This document shows positions 34,201 to 46,600 of a stretch of DNA of 54,641 bases, piece after piece. The notes under the pieces were generated by a model. That model saw only the letters and a program-made list of their open reading frames with translations. It had not been told where the DNA came from and did no database searches. This DNA is from an uncultured Verrucomicrobiota bacterium (GTDB lineage: Bacteria > Verrucomicrobiota > Verrucomicrobiia > Limisphaerales > AAA164-E04). The DNA lies in assembly GCA_913061285.1 (NCBI GenBank), contig CAJXVR010000007.1, positions 1-54,641 on the forward strand. Reading direction: 5' to 3'. How positions within the stretch are numbered: position 1 is the first letter of the stretch; every line of letters begins with the position of its first letter. The position numbers were made by a program, and so were the translations under genes.

Positions 34201-34690
34201 AGTCAATGTGTTGATCAGAAGACCTCAAGAAAATCGATTCAGAGCAGACAGAATCAGCAAACTCATCACGCCCATCAAGTGCACCCTCAGGTAATCCTTG
34301 CCATCAAATCTTCCTTTGTCAAACAACTCAACTCCTCAGGACCAGAGAACAGATTCCAGGTATTGTCATGACACGAGATGAATCAAAGATCCGATTGAGA
34401 GGACAGACGAAAACGAGAAAACAGTCGGCCTGCAGACAGGATCAACTACGGGAATGATTTAATGTTGTATCAGCGGTCGCTGGCTTGCATGGGGCCGAAC
34501 GCACGACGTTTTCTACTTGGTGGAAGCGGTATCCAAGACCGAAACGTCAAAGGGACCGAAGGCAGGTCGCGGTCGAAGTTACGACCCGAAAGGACCTCGA
34601 ATATCGTTCCGATTTGCCTTTTGGCCCGGAGAATAATTCTGGACGGTGGGCAGTAGCGGTAGAAAAGCTGAAGAAGGATCCTCAGGGATC
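34201..34690. other. Non-coding stretch downstream of the giant gene
   Basis: 490 bases between the barrel-protein start and the giant gene stop. It should hold the promoter of the barrel-ribosylglycohydrolase operon; I found no consensus pair. The short plus-strand frame at 34485 runs into the antisense of the giant gene repeats and is not credible. Confidence 0.5.
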
Positions 34691-34692
34691 CT
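34675..34692 (-). terminator. Hairpin at the giant gene stop codon
   Basis: AGGATCC (34675-34681) and GGATCCT (34686-34692) with a four-base loop, overlapping the TAG stop at 34691-34693. On the minus strand it is followed by TTCTTCAGC, a poor T-tract. It could slow the polymerase but is weak as an intrinsic terminator. Confidence 0.35.
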
Positions 34693-37600
34693 ATTTATTC
34701 TTCCCTTTACCATTGCCACCGGCATTACCATTGCCACCGGCATTACCATTGCCACCGGCGTTACCATTGCCACCGGCGTTACCATCGCCACCAGCATCGC
34801 CACCAGCATTACCGCCGTCATTACCGCCGTCATTACCACCACCACCCTGGGTATCGTCTGCCCCACGGAGAACGTCTCTCGCACCACCTCCGATGTTACC
34901 CGGTTGAGGATCGTCGGGCGAACCCGTCTGATCGCCCCAAGCAAAATCCTTCTGATTCACCAAACCAAGTTCGCCTTGAGGCTCACCAAAGCGGTCTGCA
35001 TCCGTTCCGGTATCTGCAGCTCGGGTAGGGTCGGCTCCGTCGTTTTCTGCGAGATCGTAAAGAAACTCTTGAATTGCTGGTGCTATCGAACGGCTAACGG
35101 TCGCCATACCAAACGGAGCAAACGGAACAAGATAACTATTAAATTCACCTGCCCAATCAATCAGCCGATCTCCTCCTGTATTGGCAATCAAAACGTCACG
35201 CCCAGCGCCACCGAAGGCACGATCTTCGTAGGACGGATGGGTATCTGGAATATTGTTTGCCCGCGGAGTGGCAGTCTCAATCGTTGAATCGTGATTGTCA
35301 TCCACGTTCATCAGATCATCACCCCACCCTCCATAGAGGTTATCTCGGCCAGTGCCACCAACGAGCCAATCATTCCCCAAGTCACCAAAGATGATATCGT
35401 CACCGTCAGTCGGAATAGCTACGAAACTCTCTCCATTGGCGTGCAGATCTTGTGGCCCTTCGACATTGCCAAAGTTCAAGAAGAACTCCGAGCCTTCACT
35501 TGTGAACTCAAGATGACCCTCAGCATTGGCTGCTACCAATATCTTCGATAGAGGATCGTTTTCATCATAGGCAGCAAACTCACCCTCACGAATATCACCG
35601 TGAGCCAAGAGATTCCCCGGATTGAACGGCAGGTCGTAGAATTGCGAAAGCGCTTCAGCACCAGAAATCCCGTCATCGCCCGAACCTCCATGGAGGAAAT
35701 CACTTCCCCAACCACCGTAAATTAGATCATCTGATTCTGTGGACTCAAAGAGAACAACATAATCTCCTAGCTCCGCCTGTGCTTCCACCCCTGCAACGTT
35801 AAATGGTGTGAGATTGACAGTTTTCTTAAGCTGCCCACTGACATTGATAATCGCCTGTTGAAAGCCACCCGGAGTGGCAATTTCGAGATCCAGCTCTTGG
35901 TTACCAAAACCAGCAATCCCGTAGAGCGGCTCACCCTGAATGCTATTCCGGCTCGTGTAGATGCGCCCATCATCACCGAGGATGCCATCTTCACCCGTTC
36001 CACCACTGATCCAATCATTCCCGTAACCACCAACGATATCGTCATCCTGGCCTTCACCGAACAAGACATCACTGCCGACCATGCCGTAGATGAAATCATC
36101 GCCAGACTCGCCATGAATTTCATCCGCCGCACCCAAATTGTTTAGGGTATTGGCAGCATCATAATCCCAACCACCCGGCGTGTAATCCTGAACTCCCGTA
36201 TCAAGGTCACCGATATTCTCGTTCCCACGGACAACCAAACGAAGATCACCGCGTTCGGCCCCATTGAAATCCGTACCACTGTCGTAGTTAAACCTTAGAT
36301 ACTGGCTGTTGCTCGAATTACCGAGGACCTCGACTAAGCGATAGATATTACCATTGTCACCAAGAATGTAATCCGAATCACGTGAATGACCGTTCAGGTC
36401 ATTCACAATTAGAGAGCCTTCGCCATCAGTCCATGTCGCATCGCCGAGATCATTCCTCTGGATGTCCGTACCGGCGCCACCGAAGATCAGATCGGATCCA
36501 TCCCAACGATCCGCTTGCGTGTGGAGACCAAAGAGATCGGAGCTTCCCCCTATGATGTCGTCCTGTCCGAGATTACCAAAAATGACATCGTTACCAGCGT
36601 TGCCCTCAATGTAGTCATCACCATCACTAACACGTTCCTGAGAATCGGTCACATGCAGCAATCCTGAATCGGCATCGCGGAACGCAGCACTGTCCGACTC
36701 GGTGGTCGATCCGAGGCGTAAGACTTGTCCGTCACCTTGTATCACATCGTCTCCAAGCTGACCGAAGATTTCATCATTATCAGGACCACCCGCAATAATA
36801 TCTGCTCCATACTGATCGACCGGAGTATCATTCGAGTGATCACCATCGTCTGAGAACACGTGATCCAAGAGGAACACGTCCCTTACTTCAACGCCATCAG
36901 GATTCGGCTGGCTGGCATCCGTCACCTGCAGCAGGGCATCGAGGTCATAAACAACGCCGTCTATTAGCAATCTGAATCGAGGGCTCACGAAATCTCCTCG
37001 ACGCAGGATGATTGCGTTGTCACCAGCAATGACATCGTGATCGGTCTCACCTGGAAGCAAGCCGTTGGCGGCAGGCAATTCAGCACCAATGCCGGAGTAG
37101 GATCCGCCATCAATGCGATCCCCCTCATCGTGCCCGCCTAAGACGTTGTGACCACCAATGAGATCGTCATTGTCGTTACCACCAAACAACTGATCCGCCC
37201 CCTGTTGACCTAAGATGATATCCTCGCCGTCTTCACCATGGACAATATCATTATCCCCACCGTCAGCGTTTTGGGTATCGATCGCATTGAAAGTAAATGA
37301 GTCGATGTAGCCAGCACCCGTTCCGGACAATGGTAGATCTTGGGCAATAATGCCGCCACCGCTCACAGCCAGCAGTTCGCCGTGATCACCGAACACGAGA
37401 TCATTGCCAGCACCCGCATACACCGTATCACTCGCGGTGCCAGCCAGGATTAAATCGTTCCCAGCGCCACTCTGAATCCAGTCATCGGCCCCAATCGTCG
37501 GATCGGTTGTTCGGATCCGGTCAATATCGGACGGATCACTGTCATCACCAGCACTCGGATTTGATGAGTAATCCCGCTCGCTAGCCGTCCAATCGATGTA

Positions 37601-40600
37601 GCCGTTATCACCGAGTATAATGTTATCGATATCATGGTTGTAGGCATCTCCCGCACCGGGTTCGCGAACATACACTTCGTGATCGTTGGCCGTAATGGTA
37701 TCTTCCAGAACACCACCCAAGATGATGTCGTATCCAACGCCCGTAATGATCTCATCATTTCCACCGATTCCAGGCGTGGTGGTCGTGACCAGTCCGAGCG
37801 TGATTGAATTATAGCCATATTGCGGCGCGTCCGTTGCAGCGGCAAAGATCTGACCATTATCACCGAAGACGAGATTGTCACCATCGTTGGCATCGATAGA
37901 ATCGCCGTTCGCCACATCAGACACCGTGTCACCAATGACCGGATTCTCATCAATATCGATCTCGGTGATTAAGTCACCATCTTCACCACCGATGACGATA
38001 TCGTTGCCATCACCAGTCACGATGGTGTCGTTTCCACCATGATCCTCGTCAAGACTGACGATTCGATCGATGTCAGATGCGTCTAGATCGTCTCCTGCAC
38101 GATCCTCATAAAGACCGGCTTGAACGCGCTCAAGGGCGGTCCAATCGATCAGGCCACTATCGCCGATAATAATATTGTTCCCTTCAGTCGGCAGCAGAAC
38201 AAATTCGCCATTCACTTGGCTCGTCCCTGCCGCGACAACATCAGCATCAATACCACCAAGAACGATATCTTGTCCGTTACCGACGTATATCGTATCCGAA
38301 CCACCGATCAGTGAGTTCCCGGTTTGCACCAAACCGAGAGTGATATTCAAGCCAGCATATTGTGGGTTTCCGGTTAGAGCTGATGTGATGAATCCGTTGT
38401 CACCGAGGACGACGTTATTGCCGTTCCCTGCAACCACGACATCTCCGTCTGCGGTAGCGGCGATATCTGCGTTAGTAGCCACTCGGGCCTGCTCCGCGGG
38501 TATGACGATATTGACTTCATCCACGTTCTCGCCGTCTTCACCCGCCAAGATGATGTCGTTGCCTTCGCCGGTGGTGATCTGATCACTGCCACCGTGGTTC
38601 TCATCCTTGCTCCAGATGCGGTCGATGTCACCTGGATCTGTGTCGCCACCCAAGGCAGTTGGCTCTCGGTCCCATGAGGTCCAGTCGATCAAGCCACTAT
38701 CACCAATAATGATGTTGTTGCCATCAGGGTTACCCGCTGATTCCGTGTCGTTGGCGGTGATGATGTCGCCATCAATGCCACCTAAGATGATATCCGATCC
38801 CACTCCAGTGGTGATCGTGTCTGCACCACCGAGCAAGGAATCGCCCGTTTCAACCAAGCCTAAGGTGATCGCAATGTTCTGGAGATGAGCGCCGTTGGCG
38901 GCTGCGGCGATCACTCGGCCGTTGTCACCGAGGACAAGGTTATCGCCGTTACCCGCATGGATCGTGTCACCATCGCTGGTCGCTCTTACGACAGCTCGTT
39001 CCAGCGTGACCACTCCGTTGACTTCAACGTCATTAACAATCTCACCATCCTCGCCACCGACGATGACGTCAGTGCCAGCTCCGGTCAGGATCAAATCGTT
39101 ACCGCCGTGGTTCTCATCTAGGCTGACAATGCGGTCGATATCCGCCGCATTGGTGTCGTCACCTGCTTCGGCTTGAGCGTGGTGATTCTCGGCTCCGGTC
39201 CAGTCAATATAGCCACTGTCACCGAGGATAATGTTGTCGCCTTCACTTGGCAGGTAATTCCCCTGAGCATCCTCCCCTCCAACAATGATATCCTCGTCGA
39301 TACCACCCAACACGATGTCATCTCCTGATCCTACATAGATTCGATCCGATCCACCAATCAGTGAGTTACCGGTCGCCAAGATGCCAAAGGTTACTGGCAA
39401 GCCTGCCAATTGCGGTGAGTCTTGACCTGCGGCATACATACTCGCGTTGTCACCCACCACCAAATTGTTGCCGTCGCCGGCCTCGATAAGGTCTCCGTCT
39501 GAAACATCACCGATCACGTCATTGCTGGTTAGAGCATCTCCATCGATATCGATCTCGGTGATTAACTCTCCGTCTTCACCACCGATGATCATGTCGTTAC
39601 CTGCACCGGTCACGATTGTGTCGTTGCCACCGTGGTCCTCATCGAGACTCAGGAGTCGGTCAATGTCGTTTGGATTGGTATCGTCACCGGCCAAGGTCCC
39701 ACCCCGTTCAGCGGCCGTCCAATCCACGATACCGCTATCGCCAATGACGATATTGTCGCCCTCGCTCGCCAAGATGGTATCCGCATCGATACCGCCGATA
39801 ATGATATCTGATCCGACGCCCGTGATGATTGAATCTGACCCACCAATCAATGAGGTAGACGGCATGGATTGCAGCATACCGAGGACGAGCAACTGATTTG
39901 GAACATTTAGAGCGGCAGCAAATATTTCACCGTTGTCTCCGATGACGATATTGTTTCCGTCACCAGCTTCAACCTCGTCTCCATCGAATGCTGCGGCAGA
40001 TACTGTCTTGACACCATTGACATCGCTAACCACTTCGCCGTCCTCGCCAGCGATGATGATATCGTTTCCAGCACCAGAAAGGATTAGATCGTTTCCGCCG
40101 TGGTTGGCTTGGGTGCTACGGATTCGGTCCAAATCATTGGGTTCTGCGTCATCCCCTGCTAGGCCACCATTGTGATCAGCGGCAGTCCAGTCAATCAGGC
40201 CACTATCACCGATGAAGATATTGTGACCTTCGCTCGCAGAGTAGCTTTCTGTAACCGAATCGTATGATCCAGCGATGACATCTTCATTGATTCCGCCGAG
40301 GACAATATCGTCGCCATCGCCGACCAGAATGATGTCTGATCCGCCGATCAAGGATTGCGTGGTTTCAACCAAGCCGAGTGTCAGGGCTTGTTGACCAAAT
40401 CGGCTTTCGTTCGAAACCGCTGCAGTGATTCGACCGTTGTCACCAATTACTAGATTCGTTCCATGACCAGCGTTGATTTCATCGCCCGCTTCGCCACCGA
40501 TAATGATATCGTCTCCTGCCCCGGTCAGAATCGTATCGGTTCCTCCTTCGTCTACCGCAAGCGTATCAATCGTATCGATATCATCTGAAAGAAGATCTCC

Positions 40601-43600
40601 ATTGTTGAGATAGTCGATCAAGCCGTTGTCACCCAGAATGATGTTCCCACCGTCACTTATACCCGCACCTAAAGCCTCTCCAACCTGCGCGGTGATTTCA
40701 TCTGACCCAATCCCACCGAGAATAATGTCATTTCCTAAACCTGTCTGAATCACGTCATTGCCACCGTAAATGTAGGCGGTGCTTTCAACCAATTGCAGAT
40801 CACCGATCTCAAAGCCGTAGTCGATGGAGCCACTATCCCCCAAGATGAGATTGTTTCCACCTTCAGCGGTCACTTCGTCCGCTTCGAACCCAGCGATGAC
40901 GATATCATTTCCAAGTCCTGAAGTAATGATATCCACTCCGCCTTCTGGTGCTGTGGTGTCTGATCCTTCCTCAGTGCTGATGATCAGATCCAAGATCCCG
41001 TTCACCCATTCGATTCGACCATTGTCACCGAGTGCAATGTTGTTGCCTTGGTGAAGATCAACCTTGTCTCGACCCAATCCAGCGAGAACGAGGTCGTCAT
41101 CTTCATTGCCTTCGATGGTGTCGTCTCCGGCAGACCCCGGAGTGATATCTGTTGTGTGGAGTAAATCTATAGTTGCGACGTCCCCATCAGTCACGATGAA
41201 GTCAGCAACACCGTTGTCACCGATGATGATATCGGAGTCTGAGGAGGTGATAGCCGAACCACCTAGACTATTGCCCCCGTAGATCGTATCCCCCCCAAAG
41301 CCTCCAAAGATGAGATCGTTTCCGGCATTACCGAATATCGTATCTGCCGCCCCATTCTGGATACCGACTGTCTGTACCTTGGTGATACTGCCAGTTGTGT
41401 GAATACGGCGTGTGCCCGGAATTTGATCGATCCGACCTTGATCCGCCAGGACGATATCATTGCCTTCACCTGCGAAAACCCGATCGGCGCTGGCAACAGC
41501 ATCGACCACGACCTCGAACATGGCGTTAATGTTACCTAAGCCCTCTGTGGTGTTCGCGTCGAAGGGATCAATTCGATCCTGCGCGAAGAGCATGAGATCA
41601 AAATTAAACTCGCCATCAGCGTAGATGTGATCATCTCCCTGCTCGCCTTGGATCGTGTCGTGATCAAGAGCGGAACCGCCTGCAAGATGATCCCTATCCT
41701 GTGAACCCAAGATGGTGTCATTGCCGTCACCTCCGAAGGCTACTATCCCAGCGAAGGCGTCGTTTTGTGCCAACATATCCGAAGCGTCAATGGTGTCGTT
41801 CCCGGGAGTATTAAAACTGGAACCGTGTTCAGAGATGGACCCGTCATCATTGCTATAACGTGTTCCCTGCTCGGATGAATCTCCATAAACGATGAGTGGA
41901 CCGTCTCCGCGATCATTGATGTCGAAGGTATCGTTTCCTCCGCCACCGTGAAGAGCCGTTACCGCTCCATCCAAAGTGGTCTCGATGGTAAGTTCTTCGT
42001 CTCCTTTACCGAGGAGCAATTCAACGATCTCGAATTGATCCATCGTGATTCCACCGCCGTAGTAGCGGTAGAGTGGTTCCTCTGGAGTCCCCTCATTAAC
42101 AACATGCAGGCCACCCATTTCGAGTCCTGTCAAAGCAAGGCCGGGATTACTCAAGCTTACAGTTCCCAAGACTTGGCCAAGTTCATTCAAGACCGGGGCA
42201 TGAGGCACAGTTGTCACTGTGTTGCGAATTTCTACCAAACCCTGATCGGCATCCGTGTTGTCGCTATGGTAGAGGTTCAGAATATCGATTCGCTGCGATT
42301 CATCCCCAACCGGATCCTCTTTCTTCACAGGCTGGTTATCCTCGCTAGGTAACACGATTGCGGGATTCAGTGAGCGATCTTTACCGGGCACAACGCCACC
42401 GTCGACAATGAGTGGGCCTCGTATCACATCAAGATTCTGTGCCACTGGAGCAAAGGTCTTGGTCGGTTGCTTGAAGGGGTCCGGAATAAAGGCACTATTC
42501 GCAGATACCGTCACTTCAACCCACTCGGACCAATTAGAATCATCAAAGGTGAGCGAGTAGGTCAGTTCATCTCCATCCCGATATTCGGCTTTCGGCTCAT
42601 TCGCATCGGTGAACCGGGCCCCAACATTCGCCGCTAGGTTGGTTTGACTGTCGGTCGTTAATTCAAGTGTCACCGGAAGCTCGGGACCGTTGATCAAACG
42701 AATGCGATAGCTGTCATCGTCACCGCCAACAACCACGATCGTGGATCCACCTGAATCGCGCACGATAGCGCCAGTGGATTCATCATCAAAGACTTTGACA
42801 TCCAACTCTGGATACTCTTCTTCGACCAGGTTGAATGCAGTGTTCTGATCACTTTCTACTCTGTGGATAATCTCCGAAATTTCGATCCCATCTGCTTCTG
42901 GATCATCAACAGCACTTACTGTGACGGTGCGAAACTGATTCCAGTTGAGGTGATTGAAGCTAAAGACGGTCTCTGAAAGGCTGACTTGATCATCGTGAAG
43001 GAGCGTCACCGTGACAGTTTCATCATTCGCTGGGGATGTCGTTAGTGCGAATTGATAGACATCGGAGAACCCTTGAGGTCCTTCCAAGACTTCAGTAATT
43101 CGATCCGGCACGAGCCCGCCGGTCCCAAAATCTTCAAATTCACGAATCTCTAGGCCAGGTTTTTCATTGTCAACAACAACGACAGGAGTATTCACCAACT
43201 GAACCTCCTCGTAGCCTGGCACATCGCTAACAATCGTGTGACTTAACATCACTAAGCGTTCGCCTTCGAAACCCTGGTCATCAACAGCTTTGACCGAAAC
43301 CCGTTGTTTTACATTGGGCTCAGTGAAGGTGAGCACGACTGCATTGGTGAACACCCCATTATCCGTTTTAACCAAAACGCTATCTCCGCCAATAGATCGA
43401 TCACTCGTACTAGCAACGCCAGCTGACACGGTCAGATAAACCGGAGTTGAAACGTTCGCCGCCGTTGGCCCAGTCAGCATGATGAAGTATTCCGCAAGAA
43501 CACCGTCTTCGGTGACAATCAGTGGTTCCCCGATCGGTTCAATACTCACCAATGCGCCATCAGCGGCGGAAAGAATGTTCGTTGCCAGTCCATTGATACC

Positions 43601-46600
43601 AGCAGCCAAGAAGTCTGCATCCCCTGCCGTAATGTTGTGACTGATAATCCCGGCCCGTCCGAGTAAATCATTTGAAACGATTTCTTCAGTCACATCCCCG
43701 CCGACATTGATGATGTCGTTCCCTTGACCTCCGATGACCGTGGTCACCATGTCGGAGCTCGTTCCCAAGACGAAGATGACATCATCGCCTTCGAGAGAAT
43801 CGAGTTCGGCACTTTCAACATTGTCAAAACTGACATTAAGCCCTGCTCCAAAGATTCCGTCTGGGGTGACGACAAAGGCATCACTGAATGGCGTGCCCAA
43901 CACAACGACAGTATCAAAACCAGTGCCACCATCGATGCTGACCGGCGCATTGACCGCATATTTAATAGTGTCCTCACCACCGCCACCTTTTACATCGGTA
44001 TCGGCCTGCTCCAATCCTTGAAGAATCACAAAGGCTCGAACAGTGAACTCATCATTCCCGCCTTCACCCTCGAGTCGAAGCGTTCCCTTGTTGTGGTAGA
44101 TATTGATTTCATCGGCACCCTCGCCACCAAAGACGGTTGTCGGGTGGGTTACCCCATCACTGACATAGGCGATACCGGTTAACACACCACCCGCTGCTCG
44201 TGCTTTCCCGACCTCTTCGATAATCAATTCACGCCTGGTTTGTCCTGTTGACGTATCAATAATATCTCCGAATTCATGAGCGGCAGGATCAAAAATTAGC
44301 TCATTGGTATCAAAGGCTCGAACAACACCGATGACGACCGGCGAGGTATCAAAGACTTCGTTTTGATCAATATTGGCATTGATGTCGCGCTCTGTTCCGA
44401 AGACTTGGCCAATCTGGAATTCATCATCGTCGACTCCCCCGTCCAAGGTGGTGGTAGCGGTATTGTCGTCCGCTGCAAAGGCATCTTCACCACCCAAACC
44501 ATTCACAATGAGACGCGCATTGATGTTCTCGTCGTAATTCACTCGTTCCACGGAGGTGAAACTGTCGTTTTCAAAGGTGTTCAACAAGGCGACGAAATCT
44601 TTACGCAATAGGAATGTATCATCCGGATCATTATCCACACCGTCAACCGTGTCGGCACCATTGATAATCAGCGTGTCCACCCCACTAAATGGAGCCCCGT
44701 TATCATGGACATTCACTAGTGCATTGCCTTCATGGGCTAGATTGATGGTGTAATGGTCGCTACCGCCCTCGCCATGTAGGTTCAAGGTCGCCGCTAGTTG
44801 GTTTAGGTGGGTTCGATGGAAGAAATTGGAGATCGGCGCTAGACCGTTAAACGAAGCATCCTGGGGCAATGTATTGGTAGTGACGTTCACTTCAATAAAG
44901 TCATTACCGCCATGGCCATGAACCGTAGTTACGTTCGCAATGCTTCGAATGGCGATCGTATCGTCGCGTTCATTCGTGGTGGTATTTCCGTCTCCTGCAT
45001 AGAGCTGAAGCGTTCCACTGTGAGTGCTATCGACATACAGAACATCCGCTCCCGTTCCCAGCCAGAGATTCATGTCTTCCATAGCGTGGTAATCCACGCC
45101 ACCAGCCAGACCAAGTCCACGAATCGTGTTCTCTGTCAGTGTTCCCTGTTTAGCATTAGCATTGGCCGAATCGTCAACGTTGAAGCGATCGTAGCCGCCG
45201 CCACCGTCTAAATCAACAAACCCTCGCACTGCATCAATGTTGCTCACCGTGTCAGCCGTTACCAGTTGGGTCTGAAGCCCGGTTGGATAAGGATCCGGTA
45301 GGGTCGGTGATTGAGTTGCTAGGTTAAACGTGTCTTGTCCAATATCACCGGTAATCACCAGGTGACTGCTCAGATCGGCTCCGCGGAGATTGACAGTATC
45401 ATTGCCTTGTTCTGCATTCAGATTGAATCGTCCGCTGACACTGTTGAGATCGATTCGATCGTGACCCGCGGCTGTGTGAATCGAGGTGGTCGTGCCGTGG
45501 GTGCTATCGACTTGCAGATGGTTATTACCAAAGCCGAGCCACAGGTTGAGATTTTCCCAACCGGAGTAGTTAATTCCTTGTTCCAAATTCAGCCCACGTA
45601 GCGTGCTATTGGTTAAGACGCCACTCTTATGGTTTGAAGCCGGGGCACGAGAATCATCGATATTCAGAGTATCGTCCCCACCTGTGCCGCTGGTTACAGT
45701 CAACAGGGCGTTGATCTGATCAATACTACCCACCGGCGTTGTGTTAGGTCCTGCGGGTAGTGTGGGCGATGATAAGGCTCTGTCACTGACAGTAATTCGG
45801 TCGTTTCCTCCCCCAGTATTGACTGTGGTCGTTCCCGCCACGGAGAGAATGTCTACCGTGTCCTCGCCGCCCGCCGTATCAAGGGTAGTCGAGCCGGCAT
45901 GAGTACTGAGAATACTTACCGTATCTCTTCGATTCCCGAGAGCAATATTAGCCGCTTCAAATCCATTATACGTAATGCCATTTGCTGTGGCTGTTGAGCC
46001 TGGTAGGTCCAGACCGTAGAGTCTTGTTGACGTAATCGTCAGATTCTCCGCACCGTCGTTGTCCTTATCGTAAACATTTAGGGTATCGTTGGCCGACTGT
46101 CCCTCAACAATCAGGTGTCCGTTGACTCCATTAACATTGCCGGTGGCAGCCGGAGACGTACTTCCCACGTTAATCGTATTGGCTGCACTACCACTGCCTG
46201 TGCGTATACGAGTCGTGAGACCGGAGGTGCTTAGGACATTTATCGTATCGCTGCTGTCCGCCAAACTTAGGTTGAGAGTTTCAATCGCGTTGTAGGTGAC
46301 ACCATTGGTCGTTGCAGAACTACCGGGCATGCCTAACTCCCAAATACGATTTAGGGTGATGAAGCCATTCTGGGACCCCCCATTGAAGTCCTGGAGGTTC
46401 AAGGTATCCGATCCGCCATCGGCGTTAACGGTCACCAATGCAGCAATCGTATCCAGGTTTCCACCGGTTCCCAAATTGATCGTGTCATTCCCCTCTCCCG
46501 TATTGATATAGGTCACGACTCCGGTCAACACATCGCTGACATTCACTGTATCAGCGCTGTTATAAGTATTAAGCGTGAGGGTTGTCCCACCGGAACTTGA

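Noticed and set aside
34709-34852. Regular short repeats as a possible CRISPR array
   Set aside because: The 18-bp units are directly adjacent without spacers and encode an in-frame Gly-Asn tail.
34485-35551. Plus-strand reading frames such as 34485-34907 and 34646-35287, and dozens more up to 54595
   Set aside because: They are antisense to the giant gene, low-complexity or repeat-derived, and lack family similarity. The minus frame is open for 20 kb.
37400-40900. Spaced near-identical motifs as a CRISPR or mobile-element series
   Set aside because: Spacing is about 500 bases, units are diverged, and all lie in one coding frame of a repeat protein.
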